NCBI GenBank assembly: GCA_958402795.1
Contig: CATXUX010000005.1
Location: 68,628-132,627 of the forward strand
Origin: an uncultured Lachnospiraceae bacterium
GTDB lineage: Bacteria > Bacillota > Clostridia > Lachnospirales > Lachnospiraceae
Reading direction: 5' to 3'
Length of the DNA: 64,000 bases
The notes beneath the pieces were generated by a model. That model was given only the letters and a program-made list of their open reading frames with translations, made no database searches and was not told the origin of the DNA. Below are positions 50,038 through 58,383 of the stretch, piece after piece. Position 1 is the first letter of the stretch. Each line of letters opens with the position of its first letter. Position numbers and translations under genes: made by a program.

Positions 50038-50490
50038 CTACTTTTTCTCGGTTTTGTCTTTCCTGAATCTGTCAAGAAACTTTTTCTTCTTCGGTGCTTC
50101 CAAAGGTCCGCGTAAGCCTCTTGCGGCGGATATGTAAATCCCGCTGATCGTTGCTTTGATCTCTTTCTTGACCGGGAGCAGCGGATAGACCTCGGGATCA
50201 CACATCAGTGTCATGATCCTTGGACCGACCTTTGCTTTCACAACCGGAACCTTGCTTCTGCGGAGATACTTTGGTGTATTTTCAAGAACTACTGCCGGAA
50301 AACCGGCGTCCTTTAATCGCATCTTCTTTTTATCAATGACCAACATATTCACTGTCTGTGCGGCTGCAGCCATCTGTTCCTGCTGTTCGGCCTGCTTTTT
50401 CTCGGTTCTCTTCCCAAAGAAATACAGTGCGATCAGAGCAGCAACCAGTACGACTATGACTACCAGTAACACAATCATTCCTGTACTCAC
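50038..50490 (-). CDS. Conserved single-span membrane protein of unknown function
   Basis: A 150-residue protein with one N-terminal membrane helix (about residues 5-25, IVLLVVIVVLVAALIALYF), a charged Gln/Glu-rich linker, a cytoplasmic domain (about 55-120) and a Lys-rich tail. I do not recognise the family. The start is a GTG at 50490 set by AGGAGGG 6 bases upstream; an extension to 50571 is less likely. It has a consensus-like promoter and its own terminator. Confidence 0.75.
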   Translation of the reverse strand: MSTGMIVLLVVIVVLVAALIALYFFGKRTEKKQAEQQEQMAAAAQTVNMLVIDKKKMRLKDAGFPAVVLENTPKYLRRSKVPVVKAKVGPRIMTLMCDPEVYPLLPVKKEIKATISGIYISAARGLRGPLEAPKKKKFLDRFRKDKTEKK

Positions 50491-50524
50491 GGCAAACCCT
50501 CCTACTATTTTTTTCACGAGTAGT

Positions 50525-50553
50525 ATTGTAACATTGTTTTGCAGGAAGTGCAA
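50525..50553 (-). promoter_or_regulatory. Promoter of the small membrane protein gene
   Basis: On the minus strand TTGCAC (50553-50548), a 17-base spacer and TACAAT (50530-50525) precede the GTG start by 34 bases. Confidence 0.75.
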
Positions 50554-50607
50554 GCAAAAGTGAAATTTCAATAAATTTTGCCGACGACTTTTATTCGAGT
50601 GGAAAAT

Positions 50608-50750
50608 ATGGTATTATATGAACACTTGGCGAGGTCATTTCGAGCCTAGTGAGAATATATGCCTGGACACTTAGCGAGGTATTTCACGAGCATAGTGAAC
50701 ATGGTATTATATGAACACTTGGCGAGGTTATTTCGAGCCTGGCGACAAGA
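50608..50750 (+). repeat. Three-unit intergenic repeat upstream of the trigger-factor-like gene
   Basis: Units start at about 50608, 50659 and 50701. Units 1 and 3 match at 43 of 47 positions and share the first 28 bases (beginning ATGGTATTATATGAAC). Unit 2 is diverged but keeps ACACTTaGCGAGGTaTTTC and TAGTGA. Each unit can form an imperfect hairpin with CACT/AGTG ends and GC pairs inside. They occupy the leader of the following lipoprotein gene. Confidence 0.75.
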
Positions 50751-50773
50751 TAGAAATGTGAGGAGAAAAGCAA

Positions 50774-51868
50774 ATGAAAAAGAGATGGAGTATACTTGCC
50801 CTGTGCGGGATTATGGCGGCGTCGCTGGCAGGCTGCAGTGGTGAGATTTCGAACGATTACATTACAATAAAGCAGTATAAGGGTCTTGAGGTTCCGAAAA
50901 CGGAGGTCGTGGAGGTCACGGATGAAGATGTAGAGAACGCGATCGAGAGTTACCGGAATTCGAATAAGGTGAAGCAGACGATTATCGGTCGGGCGGCGCA
51001 GGAAGGCGACACGGTGAATATGGACTATGTCGGGAAGATTGACGGAGAAGCCTTCGACGGGGGAACGGCCCAGGGTGCGACGCTGGTGCTTGGTTCCGGG
51101 CAGTATATTCAGGCAACGGCGGACTATCCGGGGTTTGAGGAGCAGATCGTAGGGCATAACGCTGGCGATGTGTTCGATATCACGGTACAGTTCCCGGCAG
51201 AATATTCGAACAATCCGGATATGGAGAACCAGGTGGCGGTGTTTTCTATCACACTGAACGAAGTGTACACGGAGAGTATGCCGGAGGTGACTGATGAGTG
51301 GGTGCAGACAGTCAGCGAAGAATCTGAAACGGTGGAGGAGTTTGAAGAAGAAATCCGTTCATCACTCGAAGAGAGCAATGAGATGAGCCGTGAGAGCACC
51401 ATGCAGCAGAACGTACTTGCGGCGCTGCTGGAGCAGGTGGAAGTGAAAGAGTATCCGGAAGGAGAAGTGGAAGCGAGAGTGGAACAGATCGAGGAGCAGC
51501 AGAAGAGTTATGCATCGTTATATGGGATGGAATTTGACGAGTTCCGGGATACGTATCTTGGTATGACGGAGGAAGATTATAATACAAGAGTACAGGAGAC
51601 TGCCGAGATTGCTGTACAGCAGGAATTGGCGCTGGAACTGATCGCGGAAAAGGAAAAACTCGAACCGACCGAGGAAGAGTATGAGGCAAAGTTTGAAGAA
51701 TATGCTTCCCAGATGGGGTTTGAGAGCGTAGACGCGCTGAAAGAATCCTATGATGAGGATACCTTGAAAACTGCGGCGATGCAGGATGCTGTTCTGGACT
51801 ATCTGACAGAGAACTGCGTGGAGACGGAGACAGACAGTTCCGGGGAAGAGAGTACAGAGGCCAAATAA
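50774..51868 (+). CDS. Trigger-factor-like lipoprotein with FKBP-type peptidyl-prolyl isomerase domain
   Basis: A 364-residue secreted chaperone candidate. The signal peptide ends in a lipobox SLAGC (acylated Cys21). Residues 65-165 are an FKBP domain (GDTVNMDYVGKIDGEAFDGG and the PGFEEQIVGHNAGD flap), and the remaining 190 residues match the helical C-terminal chaperone arms of trigger factor. It lacks the ribosome-binding N-terminal domain of cytosolic trigger factor, consistent with action on proteins outside the membrane, similar in role to PrsA. The leader contains three repeat units. Confidence 0.88.
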   Translation: MKKRWSILALCGIMAASLAGCSGEISNDYITIKQYKGLEVPKTEVVEVTDEDVENAIESYRNSNKVKQTIIGRAAQEGDTVNMDYVGKIDGEAFDGGTAQGATLVLGSGQYIQATADYPGFEEQIVGHNAGDVFDITVQFPAEYSNNPDMENQVAVFSITLNEVYTESMPEVTDEWVQTVSEESETVEEFEEEIRSSLEESNEMSRESTMQQNVLAALLEQVEVKEYPEGEVEARVEQIEEQQKSYASLYGMEFDEFRDTYLGMTEEDYNTRVQETAEIAVQQELALELIAEKEKLEPTEEEYEAKFEEYASQMGFESVDALKESYDEDTLKTAAMQDAVLDYLTENCVETETDSSGEESTEAK

Positions 51869-51888
51869 CAGAAAGAGAGGTACGGAAG

Positions 51889-52758
51889 ATGAAGCTGGAA
51901 AATGAATATTTGCTCGTGGAGATTGCGAGGCTTGGGGCGGAGGTGACGCGGATTTTTGACAAAGAGACAAAAACCGAGATTCTCTGGGAAGGCGATCCGA
52001 AATACTGGAAGCGGCATTCCCCGATCTTGTTTCCCAATGTGGGGAAGATGTATCAGAATACCATGCGGATCGGGGACGTACAGTATCCGGCCTGCCAGCA
52101 TGGGTTCGCGAGAGATACGGTTTTTACCTGCATCAATGAATCGGAGACAAATGCATCGTTTATGATGTCTTCGACAGAAGAAACACAGGAAGTATATCCG
52201 TTTGAGTTTGAACTTCATATCCGGTATACGCTGAACGAAAAGGAGCTTCTTGTTCAGTGGCTTGTAAAGAACCGCGGGGATGAGACGATGTACTTTACGA
52301 TCGGGGGTCATCCGGCATTTCGGTTTGCGAAAGCAGGCGAAACGAAAGCAGACTATATGCTGAAATTCCCCGGAAAAGAACGGCTGATCTGTATCGGTCT
52401 GGATAAGGCAACCGGAACTGCACTTCCGGAAAAGCCTGTCGTGATGGAGCTAATCGGGGGAACCTACCCTGTGACAGAAGAGATGTTTGCCGCGGATACA
52501 CTGATCTTTGACGGCGGACAGATCGAGGAAGCGTGGCTGTGCCACAGAGACGGTTCACCATATGTCGGTGTGCGTTGTCCGGGATATTCGAATTTCGGAA
52601 TCTGGTCTGTAAAAGACTCTCCGTTTGTCTGTCTGGAACCCTGGGCGGGCAGATGTGATAACCACGGATTTGAGGACGACATTTCGAAAAAACCGGGAAT
52701 CAATTCGCTGGATGCGGGAGACGTATTTAAGAAGCAATACTCGATTGTGATTGCGTAG
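51889..52758 (+). CDS. Aldose 1-epimerase family protein
   Basis: A 289-residue beta-sandwich mutarotase-like protein (GalM/YeaD-like superfamily). ILWEGDPKYWKRHSPILFPNVG at about 24-45 and YPACQHGFARDTVF (about 63-76) carry the conserved Arg and His of the sugar site; GGHPAFRFA holds the second His. It interconverts sugar or hexose-6-phosphate anomers. Its ribosome binding site GAGAGG lies 21 bases after the previous stop. Confidence 0.88.
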   Translation: MKLENEYLLVEIARLGAEVTRIFDKETKTEILWEGDPKYWKRHSPILFPNVGKMYQNTMRIGDVQYPACQHGFARDTVFTCINESETNASFMMSSTEETQEVYPFEFELHIRYTLNEKELLVQWLVKNRGDETMYFTIGGHPAFRFAKAGETKADYMLKFPGKERLICIGLDKATGTALPEKPVVMELIGGTYPVTEEMFAADTLIFDGGQIEEAWLCHRDGSPYVGVRCPGYSNFGIWSVKDSPFVCLEPWAGRCDNHGFEDDISKKPGINSLDAGDVFKKQYSIVIA

Positions 52759-52894
52759 AAGAATCTGGTATGAAGATAGAACAAAGGGGAAACATACATA
52801 AGAGAAATAGCGATTTCATAAAGGGAAGATAATCGGCCGGTACAGATAATAAAAGACAGGCGGTCAATACAGAAAGTGAAAGGATGGGGGTATT

Positions 52895-54466
52895 ATGAGT
52901 AATATCGCGAGTTTGACAGAAGAGTTCCGGGAGGATCTTGCAGAATTCCGGGAAATGACGGACAAGTTTTACACAAAACAGATCAGTTCAAAGGAATACA
53001 AAGGATTTTCCGGCGGATTCGGCAGCTATGCGCAGAAAGGCGGCGAGGCGGGAATGCTGCGCCTTCGGATGCCGGGCGGAAGACTGACGAAGGAGAAACT
53101 CCGGTTCGTTGCAGATACGATTGAAAAATACGGACTGCACAGGGCGCACTTTACAACCTGCCAGACGATTCAGTTACACGATCTGACATCGGAGCAGATC
53201 TGCAGCATTATAGAGGAAGCGCTTGACGCCGGGATCATCACACGGGGAGGCGGCGGAGATTTTCCGCGCAATGTAATGGTGTCGCCGCTCTCCGGTGTGG
53301 AAACGGGAGAGTATTTTGATGTTCTGCCGTATGCGGAAGCTGTTTCGGATTATCTGCTGGGGAAGATCAAAACGGTGAAAATGCCGAGAAAGCTGAAAGT
53401 AGGATTTTCCAATTCCCCGGCGAATGTGACGCATGCGACATTCCGCGATCTGGGATTTGTTGCTGCTTCAGACGGAACATTTGACGTATACAGTGCGGGC
53501 GGTCTTGGTAACAATCCGAAGATGGGAGTCAAGATCACGGAGCATGTAGATCCTTCCGAAGTGCTGTATTATGTGGAAGCGATGGTACGGACATTTTTGG
53601 CATACGGCAATTATGAAAGCCGTGCAAAAGCGAGAACCCGGTATATGCAGGATACACTGGGCGGAGCGGACGGCTACCGCAGGGCGTATCTGGAGAAGCT
53701 GGAAGAAGTGAAATCAGAGAAAGCAGGAGAACTGGATCTGCATTTCTCTGTGGGAAAGGAACCGGAAGCGTACAGGATCACAAAGACCGGTGACGGTTCG
53801 TCCGTGGAGGACAGACGGGTGCTGTCTCAGAAGCAGGAAGGACTGTATACCATAGTATATCATCCGATCGGCGGAGTGCCGGCAGTATCGAAGTTTGCAG
53901 AACTCTATCGGACGATCAAGGAGATGGATGCCGTGGAACTCCGGCTTGCACCGGATGAAAGCATCTATGTGATCAATCTGACTGGAGATGAGTCGAAGAA
54001 GGTTCTGGACGTGACGAATGACGGCGCACAGAATCTGTTTGAGACATCGGTATCCTGCATCGGCGCAACGGTCTGCCAGATCGGTCTGCGGGATTCCCAG
54101 GGATTACTGGCAAAGATTATTGCAGAAGTACGGAAGCATGATTTTGCTGACGGCGTGCTCCCTCAGATCCATATATCCGGCTGTACTTCTTCCTGCGGAA
54201 CCCACCAGATCGGACGGCTTGGCTTCCATGGCGGCGTGAAGAGAGTGGACGGCAAAGCAGAACCGGCGTTCACGTTTCATGTAAACGGCTCTGACGTGCA
54301 GGGCGAGGAACGCTTCGGAGAACCGTGGGGCGTGATGCTTGAGAAAGACATTCCGGCATTTTTCGTGGAACTGGGCGAGACAGTGCAGGCGGCAGGACTG
54401 ACCTACGACGCATGGTATGAGCAGAACCCGGAAGCTCTGCGGAAACTGGCGGAAAAATACTTATGA
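52895..54466 (+). CDS. Nitrite/sulfite reductase (siroheme and [4Fe-4S])
   Basis: A 523-residue single-subunit reductase of the NirA/CysI family. Two ferrodoxin-like half-domains (residues 60-130 and 315-380) bracket the siroheme region; cluster cysteines are in SCIGATVCQIG and SGCTSSCGTHQIG, the four-Cys set that binds the coupled cluster. TTCQTIQLHDL and GGGGDFPRNVMVSPLSG supply the substrate/siroheme Arg-Lys side. No sulfate-reduction genes are adjacent, so assimilation of sulfite or nitrite using ferredoxin is likely but unproven. The stop codon lies inside the left arm of the structured element that follows. Confidence 0.88.
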   Translation: MSNIASLTEEFREDLAEFREMTDKFYTKQISSKEYKGFSGGFGSYAQKGGEAGMLRLRMPGGRLTKEKLRFVADTIEKYGLHRAHFTTCQTIQLHDLTSEQICSIIEEALDAGIITRGGGGDFPRNVMVSPLSGVETGEYFDVLPYAEAVSDYLLGKIKTVKMPRKLKVGFSNSPANVTHATFRDLGFVAASDGTFDVYSAGGLGNNPKMGVKITEHVDPSEVLYYVEAMVRTFLAYGNYESRAKARTRYMQDTLGGADGYRRAYLEKLEEVKSEKAGELDLHFSVGKEPEAYRITKTGDGSSVEDRRVLSQKQEGLYTIVYHPIGGVPAVSKFAELYRTIKEMDAVELRLAPDESIYVINLTGDESKKVLDVTNDGAQNLFETSVSCIGATVCQIGLRDSQGLLAKIIAEVRKHDFADGVLPQIHISGCTSSCGTHQIGRLGFHGGVKRVDGKAEPAFTFHVNGSDVQGEERFGEPWGVMLEKDIPAFFVELGETVQAAGLTYDAWYEQNPEALRKLAEKYL

Positions 54467-54634
54467 TACCAGGGTTAAAAGGTCCGAACCCACATGAGCT
54501 TGCTCATGAGTGGGTGAGAGACTTTGGAACCCGCCTCAATATGAGGATAAAAGTGGGGCGTAAGCCACACGATATCCGAATTTGAGGCAGGATTGTGGGA
54601 GCGCGTAGCGCAAAACAATCCGTAGGTATCATGG
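54461..54634. ncRNA. Highly structured intergenic element, about 170 nt
   Basis: A closing helix pairs TTATGATACC (54461-54470) with GGTATCATGG (54625-54634), 8 Watson-Crick plus 2 G-U pairs. Inside are three helices in order. A long hairpin at 54472-54532 has GGGTT/AACCC, AAAG/CTTT, ACCCAC/GTGGGT and ATGAGC/GCTCAT. A nested hairpin at 54533-54588 has GCCTCAA/TTGAGGC, GGATA/TATCC and GTGGgGC/GCCaCAC with GTAA loop. A hairpin at 54591-54620 has GATTGT/ACAATC and GCGC/GCGC. Nearly all bases are paired, which is not expected by chance. It may be an RNA or a REP-like DNA element; strand is undecided. I know no named family that fits. Confidence 0.65.
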
Positions 54635-54660
54635 TTGGGACTCTTGGCCCCAACATCATA
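54628..54660 (-). repeat. TATGAT-flanked hairpin repeat, copy 3 (AraC leader)
   Basis: On the minus strand: TATGAT, a 21-nt hairpin (54654-54634, GTTGGGG...CCCAAC with a CAAGAGT loop), then CATGAT. It begins within the right arm of the structured element and ends 23 bases before the AraC start. Its orientation is opposite to the downstream gene. Confidence 0.75.
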
Positions 54661-54683
54661 GTTATATTAGACAGAGGACGAAT

Positions 54684-55607
54684 ATGCAGGAATATAGACA
54701 TGAGTATATTGCTCTCGATGAAACGCTGGATGTGCATCTTGAGTATCATATTGATCCGGGAGGGACCGTGATCAACAAGCATTTTCACGACTGGATCGAG
54801 ATCGTATATCTGATCCGGGGTGATCTGGAATTTCAGGATAACAATGAGGTGCGTCATCTGAAGGAAAGCGAATTTGTGGTCGTAAATCCCATGAATATCC
54901 ACTCGACACGGTGTGTGAACGGGAACACGGCGATCCTGCTGCAGATTCCTACGAGCTTTCTGGAACAATTTGTCCCGGATATCCGCCAGTATGTGTTTTC
55001 GGTAGATTATGACTCGGAGGATCCCCGGGTGCAGACAAAGCTGCACCAGATCGGAAATACGCTGCAGGATCTGTGGATCGCGTACCAGTTTCATGTGGAC
55101 GGATATGTGTTTCGATGTTACAGTCTGATTTTTGAGCTGATTTACACGCTGATTCATTCCTTTTCACATAAGGTTGACCGTCAGGAGATGTACCGGAACC
55201 AGAAAAACCAGGAACGGCTGAAATTTATCATGGATTATGTGCAGGAGCATTATACGGAGCAGATCAGTATTCAGAAGATCGCCGGGGAAGTCGGACTGAA
55301 CGAGATCTATTTTTCCCGTTTTTTCAAGAAGAATATGGGGATTACATTTCTGGAATATCTACATATGGTACGGCTGGAAAAGATTTATATCGATCTGTGT
55401 AATACAGACCTCAGCATCAAGGATATTCAGGAAAAACACGGGTTCTATAATGAAAAGGTATTCCGCAGAATGTTCCGGGAGACCTATGGAGGCTCTCCGC
55501 GGGAGATCCGAAAAAAGAGAGAACAGAGAAACGGCGAAACGGACGAAACCAGACAAGATGTGAGGAAAACAAAGATGGGACGCGCCGGACTGCTGGAAAC
55601 GGTGTAG
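54684..55607 (+). CDS. AraC family transcriptional regulator
   Basis: A 307-residue regulator with an N-terminal cupin-type ligand domain (HFHDWIEIVYLIRGDLEF, about 33-50) and two C-terminal helix-turn-helices (YTEQISIQKIAGEVGLNEIYFSRFFKKNMGITF and IKDIQEKHGFYNEKVFRRMFRETYGGSPREIRK, about 189-285). It is followed by its own terminator and then the GPH-GH5-GH43 genes, which it probably activates in response to a xylo- or gluco-oligosaccharide. Its leader contains the structured element and hairpin copy 3. Confidence 0.93.
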   Translation: MQEYRHEYIALDETLDVHLEYHIDPGGTVINKHFHDWIEIVYLIRGDLEFQDNNEVRHLKESEFVVVNPMNIHSTRCVNGNTAILLQIPTSFLEQFVPDIRQYVFSVDYDSEDPRVQTKLHQIGNTLQDLWIAYQFHVDGYVFRCYSLIFELIYTLIHSFSHKVDRQEMYRNQKNQERLKFIMDYVQEHYTEQISIQKIAGEVGLNEIYFSRFFKKNMGITFLEYLHMVRLEKIYIDLCNTDLSIKDIQEKHGFYNEKVFRRMFRETYGGSPREIRKKREQRNGETDETRQDVRKTKMGRAGLLETV

Positions 55608-55635
55608 AAGAAGAGAAAAGCGGATGGACGAACTG

Positions 55636-55677
55636 ACAGGCCGATACAGACAAAAAGTTTGTATCGACCTGTTTTTT
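55636..55677 (+). terminator. Terminator after the araC-family gene
   Basis: ACAGGcCGATACA and TGTATCGaCCTGT arms with a T6 run end the regulator transcript. Confidence 0.88.
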
Positions 55678-55715
55678 CGTTTGGAAAGATACTGTTATAA
55701 AGAAACCAGATCGGA

Positions 55716-55721
55716 TATAAT
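55716..55721 (+). promoter_or_regulatory. -10 element of the GPH-GH5-GH43 operon
   Basis: A perfect TATAAT 62 bases before the symporter start and after the araC terminator. The matching -35 is poor, which fits a promoter that needs an AraC-type activator. Confidence 0.5.
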
Positions 55722-55783
55722 AGTCAACATCAAAGGAATTCATGAATCCCAAGTTAATAAAAAATCAATAGGAGAATAAGAAA

Positions 55784-57154
55784 ATGGGAGAAACAAAGAA
55801 AAAAGGACTCTCGATCTGGGAGCGGATCGCATATGGATGCGGCGATGCGGGGTGTAATGTCATTTATACGGCAATGACTGGTTTCTTGTTGTTGTATTAT
55901 ACCGATTATGCGGGGGTGAGCGCAGGGGCAGTTGGTGTGATCATGCTGATTTCCAGAATATTTGACGGTGTAAGCGACTTGATCATGGGAAATATTGTGG
56001 ACCGGACACATTCCCGGTTTGGAAAGGCAAGACCATGGATCCTCCGGATGTGCCTTCCATTTGCGGTGGCGGGAATCCTGCTGTTCTCGGTTCCGACGAG
56101 CTGGACGTCCAACGCAAAGCTGGTCTATGTGTTTATTACATACAACCTGGTATCCACTGTGATCTATACTGCGATCAATGTGCCGTATTCTTCCCTGAAT
56201 GCGCTGATGACGCAGGATCCGTATGAGAGAAGTGTCCTGAGTATTTTCCGCAACCTGCTCGCAACGGCGGCGTCCTTATTCATCAATACCTTTACGCTGC
56301 GGTTCGTAGAATTTTTCGGGGACAATGCAGCGGCATGGAGCAAGACGTTCGGGGTATTCGGAATTCTGGCGCTGGTACTGTTCCTGATTACATTTGCAGG
56401 CTGTAAAGAGCGGGTGAAACCGGCGGCAAAGGAAAGCGAAGAGAACAAAACTTCTGTTATGGACGGGTTCCGCGCATTGTTCAAAAACAAATACTGGATC
56501 ATGGTAACTGTGATGCTGGCGTTTATCTTCATCGCGATGTCACTGTACGGCGGCGCAACGGTATACTTTGCAAAAACGGTTCTCGGCGACCGGAATCTGG
56601 TAACGCCGATCGGAAACGCGGTATACGTGGCGCAGATCGTTTCCATGTTCTTTGTCGCATTTTTCGTAAAGAAGTTTGGAAAGAGAAACATTATGATCGC
56701 CGGATGCGCGCTGAGTATTGTAGGATTTGGACTCATGCTCTTCACAGATAATTATATGGTAATCATGTTCTGCAGCGCTCTGCGGGGGATCGCAGGGGCA
56801 TGTATGGGAGCGACCATGTGGGCGATGGTTTCGGATACGATCGATTACGGAGAGTGGAAGACCGGCATCCGGACGGAAGGTCTGATCAACAGCGCATGCA
56901 GCTTTGGCTATAAGATCGGAAACGGTCTCGGTTCTGCGATCCTCGGCTGGATTATTTCGCTGGGCGGATATGTAGATACGGCAGAGGCACAGTCGGCGGG
57001 TGCAGTATTTTCAGTGAAGCTCGCATTTGCGATCATTCCGATGATCATTTACGTTGTGATCATTGTGATCCTGCTTGGATATCATCTGGATCAGGAATTT
57101 GACGGAATCATCGCGGATCTGAAAAAACGCTCGGCAGATGCCGGAAAGGAATAA
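55784..57154 (+). CDS. GPH-family sugar cation symporter
   Basis: A 456-residue MFS transporter with about 12 helices. IAYGCGDAGCNVIY (about 13-26), SRIFDGVSDLIMGNIVDRTHSRFGKARPW (about 62-90, with the cation/substrate Asp) and DTIDYGEWKTGIRTEGL (about 350-366) are diagnostic for GPH sugar symporters such as those for xylosides and beta-glucosides. GGAGAA lies upstream of the ATG. It is the first gene of the operon with GH5 and GH43 glycosidases and should bring in the oligosaccharide they cleave. Confidence 0.92.
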   Translation: MGETKKKGLSIWERIAYGCGDAGCNVIYTAMTGFLLLYYTDYAGVSAGAVGVIMLISRIFDGVSDLIMGNIVDRTHSRFGKARPWILRMCLPFAVAGILLFSVPTSWTSNAKLVYVFITYNLVSTVIYTAINVPYSSLNALMTQDPYERSVLSIFRNLLATAASLFINTFTLRFVEFFGDNAAAWSKTFGVFGILALVLFLITFAGCKERVKPAAKESEENKTSVMDGFRALFKNKYWIMVTVMLAFIFIAMSLYGGATVYFAKTVLGDRNLVTPIGNAVYVAQIVSMFFVAFFVKKFGKRNIMIAGCALSIVGFGLMLFTDNYMVIMFCSALRGIAGACMGATMWAMVSDTIDYGEWKTGIRTEGLINSACSFGYKIGNGLGSAILGWIISLGGYVDTAEAQSAGAVFSVKLAFAIIPMIIYVVIIVILLGYHLDQEFDGIIADLKKRSADAGKE

Positions 57155-57157
57155 AGG

Positions 57158-58381
57158 GTGAACAAGGTGGAAAGAAAAAAGAGGACGGAAATCAAGGAAA
57201 TCAGAGGTGTAAATCTGGGAAACTGGCTTGTACTGGAAAAATGGATGAGTCCGGCATTATTTGACGGGACGACGGCGGAAGATGAATACTATCTTCCCCG
57301 CCGGTTGTCAAAAGAAGTATATGAGGCGCGGATAAAAATGCACAGAAGCGAATATATTACGGAACGTGATTTTGCGGCGATCTGTGCCGCGGGAATGAAT
57401 GCAGTCCGGATTCCGGTACCGTATTTTATCTTCGGAGACTGCCCTCCGTTTATCGGGTGCATCGAAGAATTGGATCGTGCGTTTGGCTGGGCGCAGAAAT
57501 ACGGGCTGAAAGTGCTGATCGATCTGCACACCGTACCCGGCAGTCAGAACGGGTTTGACAACGGCGGACTCTCCGGTGTATGCAAGTGGGCAAGTCAGCC
57601 GGAGAGCGTGGAATTTACCTTACAGGTGTTGGAGAAACTTTCCCGGAGATATGGCAGCCACCCGGCGCTCTGGGGGATTGAGATCCTCAACGAGCCGCTG
57701 ACTGCGGCAGCGTGGGACCGGATGAACATTATGGAGCGTTACAAGGCAGTCGATCCCGAAATGGCGAAAGGCAGCGCGCCGGTTCCAATGGATTTTCTGA
57801 AATCCTTTTATATCACGGCGTACCGCAGAATGCGCCGCTTTCTGCCGGAGGAAAAGGCGATTGTCATCCACGACGGATTTGATCTCCCTGCATGGAAAGA
57901 CTTTATGAGAGAAGATGAGTTTCAAAATGTCGTGCTGGATACGCACCAATATCTGATGATGGCGGAGATGGACGACTGTGCGCAGAGTGTGGAAGGATAT
58001 GTGAAGTATGTAAATGAGAATTATGCCCCGATGATCGAAGAAATGCAGCAGTACTTTTCGGTCATCTGCGGAGAATGGTGCCTGTTCAATTCCTATGTCT
58101 GTGGACATGACACGAAAGGCGGACAGTCGGTGTTAAACGGTGTGGGCGGCGTGCAGGAAGAAGCATTTTCCCCGGAAGAAAAACGGAACATCTACAGAGA
58201 GCTGGCAGAGGTACAGCTTGCGGCATGGGGAAAGGGCAGCGGATATTTCTACTGGAACTACAAGCTGTTGCTTGACACAGTAAACGAACCGGACTGGATC
58301 GGCTGGGATGCGTGGGACTTTGGAAAATGCGTATCACAGGGGTGGTTTCCGGTAAACAAAGAGGATTCAGGGAGGAGATAG
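57158..58381 (+). CDS. Glycoside hydrolase family 5 protein (exo-beta-glucanase-like)
   Basis: A 407-residue cytoplasmic (no signal peptide) GH5 barrel. RGVNLGNWLVLEKWMSP matches the start of EXG1-type exo-1,3-beta-glucanases; the acid/base is Glu179 in EILNEPL and the nucleophile is Glu306 in GEWCLFN; AVRIPVPYF and IDLHTVPGSQNG are also typical. Lack of secretion implies it acts on imported oligosaccharides. The start is GTG at 57158 with GGAAAGGA 8 bases upstream; another GTG follows at 57167. It begins 3 bases after the symporter stop. Confidence 0.9.
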   Translation: MNKVERKKRTEIKEIRGVNLGNWLVLEKWMSPALFDGTTAEDEYYLPRRLSKEVYEARIKMHRSEYITERDFAAICAAGMNAVRIPVPYFIFGDCPPFIGCIEELDRAFGWAQKYGLKVLIDLHTVPGSQNGFDNGGLSGVCKWASQPESVEFTLQVLEKLSRRYGSHPALWGIEILNEPLTAAAWDRMNIMERYKAVDPEMAKGSAPVPMDFLKSFYITAYRRMRRFLPEEKAIVIHDGFDLPAWKDFMREDEFQNVVLDTHQYLMMAEMDDCAQSVEGYVKYVNENYAPMIEEMQQYFSVICGEWCLFNSYVCGHDTKGGQSVLNGVGGVQEEAFSPEEKRNIYRELAEVQLAAWGKGSGYFYWNYKLLLDTVNEPDWIGWDAWDFGKCVSQGWFPVNKEDSGRR

Positions 58382-58383
58382 AC

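Noticed and set aside
50608..50750. CRISPR-like array
   Set aside because: Only three units, one badly diverged, irregular spacing and no cas genes.
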